Under the pieces are notes generated by a model. The model saw nothing but the letters and a program-made list of their open reading frames with translations, was not told the DNA's origin and made no database searches. The translations under genes and the position numbers were made by a program. A stretch of 64,000 bases of DNA from Stenotrophomonas ginsengisoli (lineage in GTDB: Bacteria; Pseudomonadota; Gammaproteobacteria; Xanthomonadales; Xanthomonadaceae). Below, piece after piece: positions 44,487 to 53,120 of this stretch; within the stretch, counting starts at the first letter, position 1, and every line of letters starts with the position of its first letter. The stretch spans positions 99,770 to 163,769 of the forward strand of contig NZ_LDJM01000012.1 of the NCBI RefSeq assembly GCF_001431485.1, given 5' to 3'.

Positions 44487-45689
44487 GTGTCTTCCCCCGC
44501 AGCCCTGCTCGCCCGCCGGCGACGCACCCTGTTTGCCTTCTTCCTGCTTCCCGGCGCCCTGCTCGCCGCCTGGATCACCCGCACCCCAGCCATCCGCGAC
44601 ACCCTGGGCGCATCGCTGGCCGAGATGGGCCTGGTCCTGGCTGGGCTGTCGGTCGGCTCGATGATCGGCCTGCTGGCCTCCGGGCCGCTGATCGCCCGCT
44701 TCGGCACCCGTCCGGTGACCCAGCTGGGCATGGTCCTGATCATCAGCTCGATGTTCACCCTGGCCCTGGCCACGGTGCTGCAGGTCCTGCCACTGGCCAG
44801 CGTGGCCCTGCTGCTGTTCGGCCTGGGCATGGGCGGGGCGGAACTGGCGATCAACATGGAAGGCGCCGAGGTGGAACGGATCAGTTGCAAGATCGTCCTG
44901 CCGACCCTGCACGGCTGTTTCAGCGTCGGCACGGTGATCGGCGCGCTGACCAGCCTGCTGCTGATCAAGCTTCAGGTGCCGGTGGTCTGGCATCTGCTGG
45001 CGATGTGTGTACTCGGCGCACTGGCGATCAGCCCCTTCATCAATGGCCTGGCGCCGGGTTTTGGGCGCAGCGACACACAGCCCGGGGCCACGGCCGATGC
45101 CGCCCCGCGCCCACGCCTGTGGCGTGAACCGGCACTGCTGATGATTGCCGCCATCACCCTGAGCATGACCCTGTCCGAAGGTTCGGCCTATGACTGGCTG
45201 CCGCTGCTGATGGCCGATGCCTACGCCACCGGCGAGATGACCGGCACCCTGGTCTTCCTCGGCTTTGCCACCACCATGGCCATCGGCCGCCTTGGCAGCG
45301 GCGTGCTGCTGCAGCGCATGGACCGCCGCAGCGTGCTGGTGGCCAGCATGCTGATGGCCGCCGCCGGCATGGCTGTGGTGGTGACCAGCCAGCACCTGCT
45401 GCTGGCCGTGGCCGGGGTGGTGTTCTGGGGCCTGGGCGCTTCGGTGGCATTTCCGCTGGCCCTGTCGGCAGCCGCCGTCTCCGGCGATGACAGCAATGCG
45501 CGGGTCAAGCTGGTGGCCACCGGGGGTTACCTGGCCCTGCTGGTCGGCCCTCCGATGCTCGGTTTCGTGGCCAATGCCGTGGGCCTGCGCGGCGCCTTTG
45601 CCGTGGTCCTGGGCCTGGTCCTGCTGGCCCTGCTGGCCACCCCGGCGGTACCGCGCAGCCGGCCCGGCCAGCAACCTGCGAGGCACTGA
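44487..45689 (+). CDS. ybjJ: MFS transporter YbjJ-like
   Basis: A 400-residue major facilitator. It aligns by eye with E. coli YbjJ throughout: PGALLAAWITRTPAIRDTL near the N terminus, AELAINMEGAEVER, LSEGSAYDWLPLLM and VLWGLGAS-like VFWGLGASVAFPL. Twelve helices are expected. The GTG at 44487 gives the same N-terminal length as YbjJ, while the ATG at 44445 would overlap an operator. Substrate unknown. Repression by the divergent YbjK-like regulator is inferred from the twin operators. Confidence 0.9.
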   Translation: MSSPAALLARRRRTLFAFFLLPGALLAAWITRTPAIRDTLGASLAEMGLVLAGLSVGSMIGLLASGPLIARFGTRPVTQLGMVLIISSMFTLALATVLQVLPLASVALLLFGLGMGGAELAINMEGAEVERISCKIVLPTLHGCFSVGTVIGALTSLLLIKLQVPVVWHLLAMCVLGALAISPFINGLAPGFGRSDTQPGATADAAPRPRLWREPALLMIAAITLSMTLSEGSAYDWLPLLMADAYATGEMTGTLVFLGFATTMAIGRLGSGVLLQRMDRRSVLVASMLMAAAGMAVVVTSQHLLLAVAGVVFWGLGASVAFPLALSAAAVSGDDSNARVKLVATGGYLALLVGPPMLGFVANAVGLRGAFAVVLGLVLLALLATPAVPRSRPGQQPARH

Positions 45690-45699
45690 GCGGCATTGT

Positions 45700-45726
45700 C
45701 TGGCGGCCGCCCCAAACGGCCGCCAG
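45700..45726 (+). terminator. Hairpin after ybjJ
   Basis: Perfect 10-base stem CTGGCGGCCG / CGGCCGCCAG with a 7-base loop, 10 bases past the ybjJ stop; no T run follows. Confidence 0.6.
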
Positions 45727-45806
45727 CGGCTTGCCCGCATACCTGCTGACAGTGACCGGCTGCGTAGCGCAGACTGGCGCCATCTTTTTCCTTGATTGCC
45801 CGCCCC

Positions 45807-46172
45807 ATGTCCAAGCCCGCCGCTTCCAACACCCTGGACCGCATCGTTGCCCAGGCCCGCAAGGAGGCCGAACAGCGTGGCCACGGCTACCGCGACCGTG
45901 CCCTGAAGATGTACCCGTGGATCTGTGGCCGCTGCACGCGTGAGTTCACCCGTGCCAACCTCACCGAACTCACCGTGCACCACCGCAACCACAACCACGA
46001 CGACAACCCGGCCGACGGCAGCAACTGGGAGCTGCTGTGCATCTATTGCCACGACAACGAGCACAGCCGCTACGGTGACCACACCGGTGTGGCCGCCAAC
46101 CGTGCCGAGGACGCGGTGGCCGCCGCCACCTCCAACCCCTTCGCCGACCTTAAGAGCCTGCTCAAGCGCTGA
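45807..46172 (+). CDS. yajD: HNH nuclease-family protein YajD
   Basis: A 121-residue HNH-fold protein matching YajD. It has a zinc knuckle CGRCTREF and the HNH motif HHRNHNHDDNPADGSNWELL followed by CIYCHDNEH. E. coli YajD is a small conserved HNH protein without a settled role. The start at 45807 (MSKPAASNTLD) is preferred over ATG 45792. It is a single gene between hairpins of ybjJ and a convergent lipoprotein gene. Confidence 0.9.
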   Translation: MSKPAASNTLDRIVAQARKEAEQRGHGYRDRALKMYPWICGRCTREFTRANLTELTVHHRNHNHDDNPADGSNWELLCIYCHDNEHSRYGDHTGVAANRAEDAVAAATSNPFADLKSLLKR

Positions 46173-46275
46173 GCCCGACCGGGCGCAGCACAGGCGCAGG
46201 ATCGGTTGCCGCAGGCCGGTACGCCGGCGGCGGCGCCATCTCTTGCGCACACATGGCTGTGAACGTGCGCAGGCT

Positions 46276-46665
46276 TCAGCGCACACAGCCCGCGATGGCA
46301 GCGGCAAGCTCATCGGCCGCCGCATCCACACCCAGATCAATGAAGTAAGGCCCTGCTCCCCTGAGCAACAGTTGCGCGCGGTCGCTGCCGGAGCGGTGTT
46401 GCAGGCGGATACGCAAGCCGATCCGGTTGCGCTGCGGGTAATCACCACTTTCCAGCACCCCGGCACCATCGTCGCGAAGACTGACGGGCTGCCACGCCTG
46501 ATTGCCTGCCCGCAGATGGGTGAGTACCTCTTCGGTACAGGCAAACAGCTGCGCAGTGGCCAAGCCACGCGGCAAGGAAACCTGGCGCCTACTGCTCGGA
46601 ACACAGGCAGCCAGAACCGCCACGCACAGCAGGCACAAACACAAACGTGCAGATGAGACATCCAT
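46276..46665 (-). CDS. Putative lipoprotein of unknown function
   Basis: A 129-residue protein, start at 46665, with a Cys-rich hydrophobic N terminus ending in the lipobox VLAAC (about residue 20). The mature part has two further cysteines (LFACTEEV and the final AGCVR) that may form a disulfide. No family was recognised. Codon use looks like genuine coding sequence, and it stands alone. Confidence 0.6.
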   Translation of the reverse strand: MDVSSARLCLCLLCVAVLAACVPSSRRQVSLPRGLATAQLFACTEEVLTHLRAGNQAWQPVSLRDDGAGVLESGDYPQRNRIGLRIRLQHRSGSDRAQLLLRGAGPYFIDLGVDAAADELAAAIAGCVR

Positions 46666-47092
46666 GGCTGGCTCCAGCACCGGCTTGACGGACACGGTGC
46701 CACGGGGAGTGCATACGCTCAACACACTCCCCAGAGCCGGGTGCAGTGACAACAGGCGCAGGCACCATCGCCAGCGGCTCACAGGGCAGACAGGCAATGC
46801 AGCGGGCGCTGGATGAGCGCCCTTGGGTGCATGTGTCGGTACGGCTGCGCCAGTTGCATGCCCCCCCGCTATCAGCCCACGTTGGCCGAACGTGATCCGC
46901 AATGGGTAGGAAACCTGCCTTGGGGCACTGCGCCAATAGCGGCACCGATGCCAGATGCCATACAAGCAGCCACTGCCTGAGCCTGCGCAACACCGCTTGG
47001 CATCGATTACGCGGTCTGCCGACAGCAGCGGACAGGACGCCGCCCCGGCAAGGCCGTAAAATCAGCCATCTTCATTTGCCGGAACCCCTGCC
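46666..47092. other. 427-base region without a recognised gene
   Basis: Open frames here on both strands are Cys/Arg/Trp-rich and lack ribosome sites, so none is accepted. A GTAAAAT stretch at 47057-47063 could be the -10 element of the downstream permease. Otherwise nothing was identified. Confidence 0.5.
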
Positions 47093-48388
47093 ATGGGCCT
47101 GCTGTCCTGGATCCCCAAGCCTGCCTCTGCCCTGGCCAACGGCGGGGTCATCGGCCCGGACGAGCGCCTGCCCTGGGCGCAGACCGGGCTGATGGGCATC
47201 CAGCACGTGGTGGCGATGTTCGGCTCCACCGTGCTGGCACCGATCCTGATGGGCTTTGACCCCAACCTGGCGGTGCTGATGAGCGGCATCGGCACCCTGA
47301 TCTTCTTTGCCATCACCGGCGGCCGGGTGCCCAGCTACCTGGGCTCCTCGTTTGCCTTCATCGGCGTGGTCAACGTGGCCACCGGTTACGTCGCCAGCCA
47401 CGGCGCCAACGCCAACATCGGCCTGGCCCTGGGCGGCATCATCGCCTGCGGCGCGCTGTATGCGGCCATCGGCGTATTGGTGCAGCTCATCGGCACCGGC
47501 TGGATCGAACGTCTGATGCCGCCGGTGGTGACCGGCGCGGTGGTGGCAGTGATCGGCCTGAACCTGGCCGCGATCCCGGTCAAGAACATGGCTGCCAACA
47601 ATTTCGATGCCTGGATGCAGGCGGTCACCTTCCTGGCCGTGGCCCTGGTGGCGGTATACACGCGCGGCATGGTGCAGCGCCTGTTGATCCTGGTCGGCCT
47701 GCTCATCGCCAGCCTGATCTACGTGGCCCTGACCAACGGCCTGGGCCTGGGCAAGCCGTTTGATGTGTCCGGCATTGCCAACGCGCCGTGGTTCGGCCTG
47801 CCCAGCCTGCATGCACCGGTGTTCAACAGCCAGGCCATGCTGCTGATCGTGCCGGTGGTGCTGATCCTGGTGGCCGAGAACCTGGGCCACATCAAGGCGG
47901 TGACCGCGATGACCGGCAAGGACATGGACCGTTACATGGGCCGGGCCTTCATCGGCGACGGCGTGGCCACCATGGTCTCCGGCGCGGCCGGCGGCACCGG
48001 TGTGACCACCTATGCCGAGAACATCGGGGTGATGGCCGCCACCCGCATCTACTCCACCGCCGTGTTCCTGATCGCCGCCCTGCTGGCCGTGCTGCTGGGC
48101 TTCTCGCCCAAGTTCGGCGCCCTGATCCAGGCCATCCCGTTGCCGGTGATGGGCGGCGTGTCGATTGTGGTGTTCGGCCTGATCGCCATTGCCGGGGCCC
48201 GCATCTGGGTCGACAACAAGGTCGATTTCTCCGACCTGCGCAACCTGATGGTGGCCGGCATCACCCTGATCCTGGGCACCGGCGAGTTCACCCTGCGCTT
48301 TGGCGAGTTCTCGCTGGGCGGCATCGGCACCGCCACCTTCGGCGCCATCGGCCTGTATGCCCTGCTCGGGCTGGGCAAGCGGCGCTGA
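47093..48388 (+). CDS. Nucleobase:cation symporter-2 family permease, RutG/UraA-like
   Basis: A 431-residue transporter of the NAT/NCS2 family. LVAENLGHIKAVTAMTG and GVTTYAENIGVMAATRIYS hold the two conserved glutamates of the substrate site. The C-terminal run LGFSPKFGALIQAIPLPVMG and SIVVFGLIAIAGARIWV is closer to the pyrimidine permease RutG than to UraA. Uracil is the most likely substrate. No rut or pyrimidine genes are adjacent. Confidence 0.9.
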   Translation: MGLLSWIPKPASALANGGVIGPDERLPWAQTGLMGIQHVVAMFGSTVLAPILMGFDPNLAVLMSGIGTLIFFAITGGRVPSYLGSSFAFIGVVNVATGYVASHGANANIGLALGGIIACGALYAAIGVLVQLIGTGWIERLMPPVVTGAVVAVIGLNLAAIPVKNMAANNFDAWMQAVTFLAVALVAVYTRGMVQRLLILVGLLIASLIYVALTNGLGLGKPFDVSGIANAPWFGLPSLHAPVFNSQAMLLIVPVVLILVAENLGHIKAVTAMTGKDMDRYMGRAFIGDGVATMVSGAAGGTGVTTYAENIGVMAATRIYSTAVFLIAALLAVLLGFSPKFGALIQAIPLPVMGGVSIVVFGLIAIAGARIWVDNKVDFSDLRNLMVAGITLILGTGEFTLRFGEFSLGGIGTATFGAIGLYALLGLGKRR

Positions 48389-48391
48389 AAT

Positions 48392-48411
48392 CCGGGCTTG
48401 CCCCAGCCCGG
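48392..48411 (+). terminator. Hairpin after the permease gene
   Basis: Seven-base stem CCGGGCT / AGCCCGG with a 6-base loop, 3 bases after the stop codon; a further GC-rich inverted repeat follows before the convergent gene. No T run. Confidence 0.5.
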
Positions 48412-48460
48412 CGGCTCTCCCGAGGGAGCGCCTCCCGGCGCGACAAACGCTGCGTCAGGC

Positions 48461-49051
48461 TCAGCGCGGAACCAGCTGCCCCGGGCGATAAACAAACCAC
48501 GCACGCTCATCGCCGGCGGTGCCGATCAGCACACTGCCATCGCCCTGCACGCTGAGCACCGGTGACATCGCCTCATCGCGCCCGGAGCGCATGTCCTGGG
48601 CCATGAAGCCGATATCGTCGGCCGGCAGCAACTGCGGGGCGGCACCAGCGCGCAACTCCAGCAGGCCATAGCTGGGCCAGCCGCACGATGAGCCACTGCA
48701 ATCGGTCTGGAACATCACCGTATCCCGGTCAGCCCGGCGCACCAGGGCGATCAGGCTGACGTGGTCCATCTCCACTCCCAAGGTGCTGGCATCGCCGTTG
48801 TAGGTGAGGTAACTGATGCCCTCATCCTCGTTGCGCAACACTCCCACGGTGCCGAAGCGGGTGTCCACCGAGGCCTGCCCGTCGAGCAGGCGTACCGCCG
48901 CGCCGGCCACATCCTTGCCTGCATCCGTGCCCGCCACAGCCGTATCCGGCATGGCCGATACCGCCGCTGCTGCGTCCACGGCCGGGCTGCCGCACGCCAC
49001 AGTGCCCAGTACTAGTGCCGCCAGCATTGCCACATTGCGCATCCCTGCCAT
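48461..49051 (-). CDS. Putative lipoprotein of unknown function
   Basis: A 196-residue exported protein with a hydrophobic N terminus ending VLGTVACGSP (a slightly unusual lipobox). A low-complexity Ala/Asp linker follows, then a soluble domain with CSGSSCGWPSYGLLEL, where two cysteines may pair. GGAG seven bases upstream supports the start at 49051; ATG 49042 is an alternative. No family was recognised. Confidence 0.65.
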   Translation of the reverse strand: MAGMRNVAMLAALVLGTVACGSPAVDAAAAVSAMPDTAVAGTDAGKDVAGAAVRLLDGQASVDTRFGTVGVLRNEDEGISYLTYNGDASTLGVEMDHVSLIALVRRADRDTVMFQTDCSGSSCGWPSYGLLELRAGAAPQLLPADDIGFMAQDMRSGRDEAMSPVLSVQGDGSVLIGTAGDERAWFVYRPGQLVPR

Positions 49052-49164
49052 CGCCCTGCTCCACTGATGATCAACAGCCGGCAGGATGGCAGGCGCCACC
49101 GTTTGCAGACAGTCCACCATCGGGGGGATAAGGCATCAATACCGGGCAACGCCACTGCAGGTCA

Positions 49165-49371
49165 TCAGGCCTGCGCATCGGTTGCTTGTTGCTCGCACAA
49201 GCGGCAATCCACCCACTGCCCCAGCATGCCGACCCGCCCCGCCTGGGTCTGCGTCCATGGCCGGTTGGTCCACGGCGGGTTGTGCCGCACATGCCGGCAA
49301 TGCCCGCATGCCAGCTCGGCCACCCAGTGCCCTTCCTCATCCTGATGGAACCCGGTGATGGGTTGTTGCAT
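49165..49371 (-). CDS. DUF3565 domain protein
   Basis: A 68-residue protein of the DUF3565 family. It contains GFHQDEEGHWVAELACGHCR, VRHNPPWTNRPWT and WVDCRLC; the Cys/His arrangement (CGHC and CRLC) suggests one bound metal ion, probably zinc. Function unknown. It is the last small gene before the restriction locus. Confidence 0.85.
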   Translation of the reverse strand: MQQPITGFHQDEEGHWVAELACGHCRHVRHNPPWTNRPWTQTQAGRVGMLGQWVDCRLCEQQATDAQA

Positions 49372-49540
49372 GACGGCCCGCCGCTAAGTTGAACCACAAA
49401 TCCCGGCAATGATGCCCTCGGCAGGTGGCTTGTGCATGCTCACGGCTCACCAGCACAGGCCCGTCCGTTGCATGGAAGGGCATCAGCGAATTCAGTAACA
49501 TCGGCCAATCACTGCCTCACGCTGGCAGCACAGACAGGGG

Positions 49541-52500
49541 ATGTCGAAGTTGATGGGGAATTTCAGTTTTCTCACTGCGCATGATCCGGTATTGCTGCGC
49601 CTGGCCAGCACCGCCGAGCAGGTCTTTGCTGCTGATCCCAACACCACCCTGATCAAGCTGCGCCAGCTCGGCGAGGCCATCGCCCAGGGCCTGGCCGCTC
49701 GAGCCGGCATTGCCGTTGATGGCACCATTACCCAGTTGGAGCTGATCCAGCAGCTCAGCCGCCAGCTGGACCTGGATGCCGACATCCGCAACCTGTTCCA
49801 CACCCTGCGCGTGGAAGGCAACCGTGCCACCCATGGTTTCGTCACCCAGCACCGCGAGGCGATGGACGGCCTGCGCGTGGCCCGCGAACTGGCCATCTGG
49901 TATCACCGCGCATCCGGCAAGGCGGCCGCAGGCTTCAAGCCCGGCCCCTTCATTGCCCCGGTCGATCCCAGTGCCAGTCTGCGCAACCTGCAGCTGCAGA
50001 TTGCGCAGCTGGAAGCTGAGCTGCAGCAGCGCAACCAGGCATTGCAAGACAGCCAGAAACTGGCTGAGCTCAAGTCAGACGAAAGCGCGCTGGTGCTTGA
50101 GCTGGCTACGGCAATGGACCTGGAAAGTCGCCAGTTCAAGGCGCAGCTGGAACAACTGGAAAGCCAGCTGGAAACCGAGCGCAACCACTTCCAGGCCCAG
50201 CTCAAGGCCCTGCAGGACAACGCCAACGCTGATACCAACAGCGGCGAACAGCTCGCCCGTCGCAGCCGGCAGGCAGCCGCAGCGTTTGATCCGGACGAGG
50301 AGCTGACCCGCATCCTGATCGACCAGCAGCTGCGTGATGCCGGCTGGGAAACCGATTCACTGCAGCTCACCTGGGCCAAGGGCAGCCGCCCGGCCAAGGG
50401 CCGCAACCAGGCCATTGCCGAATGGCCCACTGCCAGCCCGCGCGCCTGCGCCGATTACGTGCTGTTTTGCGGGTTGCAGGCCGTCGCCATCGTCGAAGCC
50501 AAGCGCCGCCGGGTCAATGTCCCCAGCCATCTGCCCCAGGCCGAGCGCTATGCCCGCGATTTCCGCCTGCAAGCGCCCCTGCGCATCGCCGGCGAAGGTG
50601 CCGCTGCCGGCCCTTGGGATGACGGCCAGAACGGGCATTTCATCGTGCCGTTCGCTTATGCCTGCAATGGCCGCCCCTATATTGCCCAGCTGGCCGAGCA
50701 ATCCGGCATCTGGTACCGCGACCTGCGCTCGCCTGCCAACAGCCGCCGGCCGCTGCAGGGCTTCCACTCGCCTCAAGGCCTGCTCGAGCTGCTCGCCCGC
50801 GACCAGGCGCTGGCCCAGCAACAGCTGCACAACGAACCGCTTGCCTACCTGGGCCTGCGCGATTACCAGCAAAAAGCCATCAGCGCCGTAGAAAATGCCC
50901 TGGCCAACGGCCAGCGCCACTGCCTGCTGGCCATGGCCACCGGCACCGGCAAGACCCGCACCACCATCGGCCTGATCTACCGTCTGCTCAAGGCCGAACG
51001 TTTCACCCGCATCCTGTTCCTGGTCGACCGCACCAGCCTGGGCAACCAGGCACTGGATGCCTTCGCCGAAATGCACCTGGAACAGAACCTCACCCTGGCC
51101 CAGATCTACAACATCAACGAGCTGGGGGACATGGCCACCGAGGCCGAAACCCGCGTCCAGGTCGCCACCGTGCAGGCGATGGTGCGGCGCATCTTCCAGT
51201 CCGACACCCCGCCACCAATCGACCAGTTCGACTGCATCATTGTCGATGAAGCCCATCGCGGCTACACCCTGGACCAGGAGATGAGCGAAGGCGAGCTGGG
51301 CCTGCGCGACTACAACCTGTACCTGTCCCAGTACCGGCGTGTGCTGGATTGGTTTGACGCCTGCCGCATCGGCCTCACCGCCACGCCCGCCCTGCAGACC
51401 AGCCAGATCTTCGGCCACCCGGTCTACACCTACAGTTACCGCGAAGCGGTGGCCGATGACTGGCTGATCGACCATGAGCCGCCCATTCGCTACGAAACCG
51501 AACTGAGCCAGCAAGGCATCCATTTCGACAAGGGCGAGGTGGTGGACGTGCTGGACATCCACACCGGCGAGGTCAACCCGGCCGAGCTGGCCGATGAGCT
51601 GCATTTCGATATCGAGTCGTTCAACCGCCGCGTCATCACCGAAGCCTTCGACCAGGTCATCTGCACCGAGCTGGCCAAGGTGCTGGACCCGTTCGGGGAC
51701 GAGAAAACGCTGATTTTCTGCGTCAACCAGAAGCATGCCGAACGGGTGCACCGCCTGCTTGACCAAGCCTTCTGCGACATTTACGGCCAGGCATGGAACC
51801 AGGCCAGCATTGCCGTCATTACCGGGCAAACCGACAAGGTCGATACCGCCATCCGCCACTACAAGTACGAGCGGATGCCCAACATCGCCATCACCGTGGA
51901 CCTGCTTACCACCGGTATCGACGTGCCCCGGATCTGCCACCTGGTGTTCATGCGCAGGGTGCGCTCGCGCATCCTGTATGAGCAGATGAAGGGCCGCGCC
52001 ACCCGCCGCTGCGATGACATCGGCAAGACCGTGTTCCACATCCACGACCCGGTCGGCCTGTACCAGGCACTGGAAAAAGTGGACACCATGCAGCCTCTGG
52101 TCAAGAACCCGGCCATTTCCTTGGGCGAGCTGATCAGCGAGCTGCACGACCCGCGCAGCCATCAAGTACCCGGTACTGCGCCAGACACCGTGCATGCGCA
52201 GGATGTGCTCGACCAGATCAGCCAGAAGATCATGCGGGTGTTGCGCCGGGCCGAACACAAGGCCGGTTACCGCCCCGCCATCGCCGAGCAACTGGAGCAG
52301 CTGCAAACCCAGTGGGGCATCGCCCCGGCCCAGCTGCACCAGCACCTGCAGGCCCTGGGCCCGGCCCAGGCGGCCAGCTTCATTGCCAGCCAGCTGCCAC
52401 GTCTGGAGGACCAGCTGCAGGGCGTACGCCAGCTGCTGGCAACCGAGCACCACCCGATCATCTCCACCGCCCCGGATGCCATCCGCGACATCCACCAGAA

Positions 52501-53020
52501 CTACGGCAACCACCCGGCGCCGGGCGACTACCTGGAAAGCTTCAGCACCTTCATCAAGGAGCAGATCAACCAGTCAGCCGCCCTGCTGGCCATTGCCACC
52601 CGTCCGCATGACCTCACCCGCGAGCAGTTGCGCGAGATCCGCCTGCTGCTGGACCGCCACGGCTACAACGAAGTCACCCTGCAAAGTGCCGAGCGCAATT
52701 GCTCCAACCGCGATATTGCCGCCAGCATCATCGGCCATATCCGTCGCGCCGCCCTGGGTGAGGCGCTGATGCCCTACGGCAAACGCGTTGATGCGGCGGT
52801 GGAGCGCATCCTCGCACGCCAACCATGGACCCCGGCCCAGCGCAAATGGATCGAGCGCCTGGGCAACCAGCTGGTGCATGAAGTGGTGATCGACCGTGAT
52901 TTCCTGCAGCGTGCCGCCGCACCCAGCGGCGGCCTGAAGCTGCTCGAGGCGGTGTTCAACCAGCAGCTGGATGAGGTCGTCAGCCAGCTCCGGACCGCCG
53001 TCTGGGAACAGGTGGCCTGA
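49541..53020 (+). CDS. hsdR: Type I restriction endonuclease subunit R (EcoEI-like)
   Basis: DNA translocase and nuclease subunit of a type I system, 1159 residues. Order of domains: an N-terminal DUF4145-like region (about 15-125), a coiled coil (about 145-230), the PD-(D/E)XK nuclease (Asp305, Glu319-x-Lys321 in IVEAKRRR) and helicase domain 1 with Walker A ATGTGKTRT (466-474) and DEAH (569-572). Helicase domain 2 follows with TGIDVPRICHLVFMRRVRSR, then an EcoEI-type C-terminal domain. All catalytic motifs look intact. The gene comes first, 100 bases before fic. Confidence 0.95.
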   Translation: MSKLMGNFSFLTAHDPVLLRLASTAEQVFAADPNTTLIKLRQLGEAIAQGLAARAGIAVDGTITQLELIQQLSRQLDLDADIRNLFHTLRVEGNRATHGFVTQHREAMDGLRVARELAIWYHRASGKAAAGFKPGPFIAPVDPSASLRNLQLQIAQLEAELQQRNQALQDSQKLAELKSDESALVLELATAMDLESRQFKAQLEQLESQLETERNHFQAQLKALQDNANADTNSGEQLARRSRQAAAAFDPDEELTRILIDQQLRDAGWETDSLQLTWAKGSRPAKGRNQAIAEWPTASPRACADYVLFCGLQAVAIVEAKRRRVNVPSHLPQAERYARDFRLQAPLRIAGEGAAAGPWDDGQNGHFIVPFAYACNGRPYIAQLAEQSGIWYRDLRSPANSRRPLQGFHSPQGLLELLARDQALAQQQLHNEPLAYLGLRDYQQKAISAVENALANGQRHCLLAMATGTGKTRTTIGLIYRLLKAERFTRILFLVDRTSLGNQALDAFAEMHLEQNLTLAQIYNINELGDMATEAETRVQVATVQAMVRRIFQSDTPPPIDQFDCIIVDEAHRGYTLDQEMSEGELGLRDYNLYLSQYRRVLDWFDACRIGLTATPALQTSQIFGHPVYTYSYREAVADDWLIDHEPPIRYETELSQQGIHFDKGEVVDVLDIHTGEVNPAELADELHFDIESFNRRVITEAFDQVICTELAKVLDPFGDEKTLIFCVNQKHAERVHRLLDQAFCDIYGQAWNQASIAVITGQTDKVDTAIRHYKYERMPNIAITVDLLTTGIDVPRICHLVFMRRVRSRILYEQMKGRATRRCDDIGKTVFHIHDPVGLYQALEKVDTMQPLVKNPAISLGELISELHDPRSHQVPGTAPDTVHAQDVLDQISQKIMRVLRRAEHKAGYRPAIAEQLEQLQTQWGIAPAQLHQHLQALGPAQAASFIASQLPRLEDQLQGVRQLLATEHHPIISTAPDAIRDIHQNYGNHPAPGDYLESFSTFIKEQINQSAALLAIATRPHDLTREQLREIRLLLDRHGYNEVTLQSAERNCSNRDIAASIIGHIRRAALGEALMPYGKRVDAAVERILARQPWTPAQRKWIERLGNQLVHEVVIDRDFLQRAAAPSGGLKLLEAVFNQQLDEVVSQLRTAVWEQVA

Positions 53021-53059
53021 GCCGACAGCGTGCCAGCGATCCCTGTTCAGGTGGCCATT

Positions 53060-53120
53060 GAGCCGAATAAGCCCGCCATTCGGCTCGCCCAATGAGCCGA
53101 ATAAGGCTATTATTCGGCTC
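53060..53120 (+). promoter_or_regulatory. Two palindromes abutting the fic start codon
   Basis: Two copies of an inverted repeat GAGCCGAAT-N9-ATTCGGCTC lie at 53060-53086 and 53094-53120, 34 bases apart. The second ends at the base before the fic ATG and covers the place of a ribosome site; it contains a -10-like TATTAT (53108-53113). They look like operators, perhaps for autoregulation by the winged-helix end of Fic, and suggest a leaderless or hairpin-controlled mRNA. Confidence 0.75.

Noticed and set aside
46589..46993. Minus-strand 134-codon frame between a lipoprotein gene and the permease
   Set aside because: It overlaps the lipoprotein gene, is Cys/Trp-rich, and has no ribosome site or family resemblance.
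50357..52513. Minus-strand 718-codon open frame inside hsdR
   Set aside because: Antisense of conserved helicase motifs; Val/Gly/Ala-rich composition is typical of a shadow frame.
53060..53120. Palindromes as a terminator of hsdR
   Set aside because: Loops are 9 bases, no T run follows, and the second repeat ends at the fic ATG, so an operator reading fits better.
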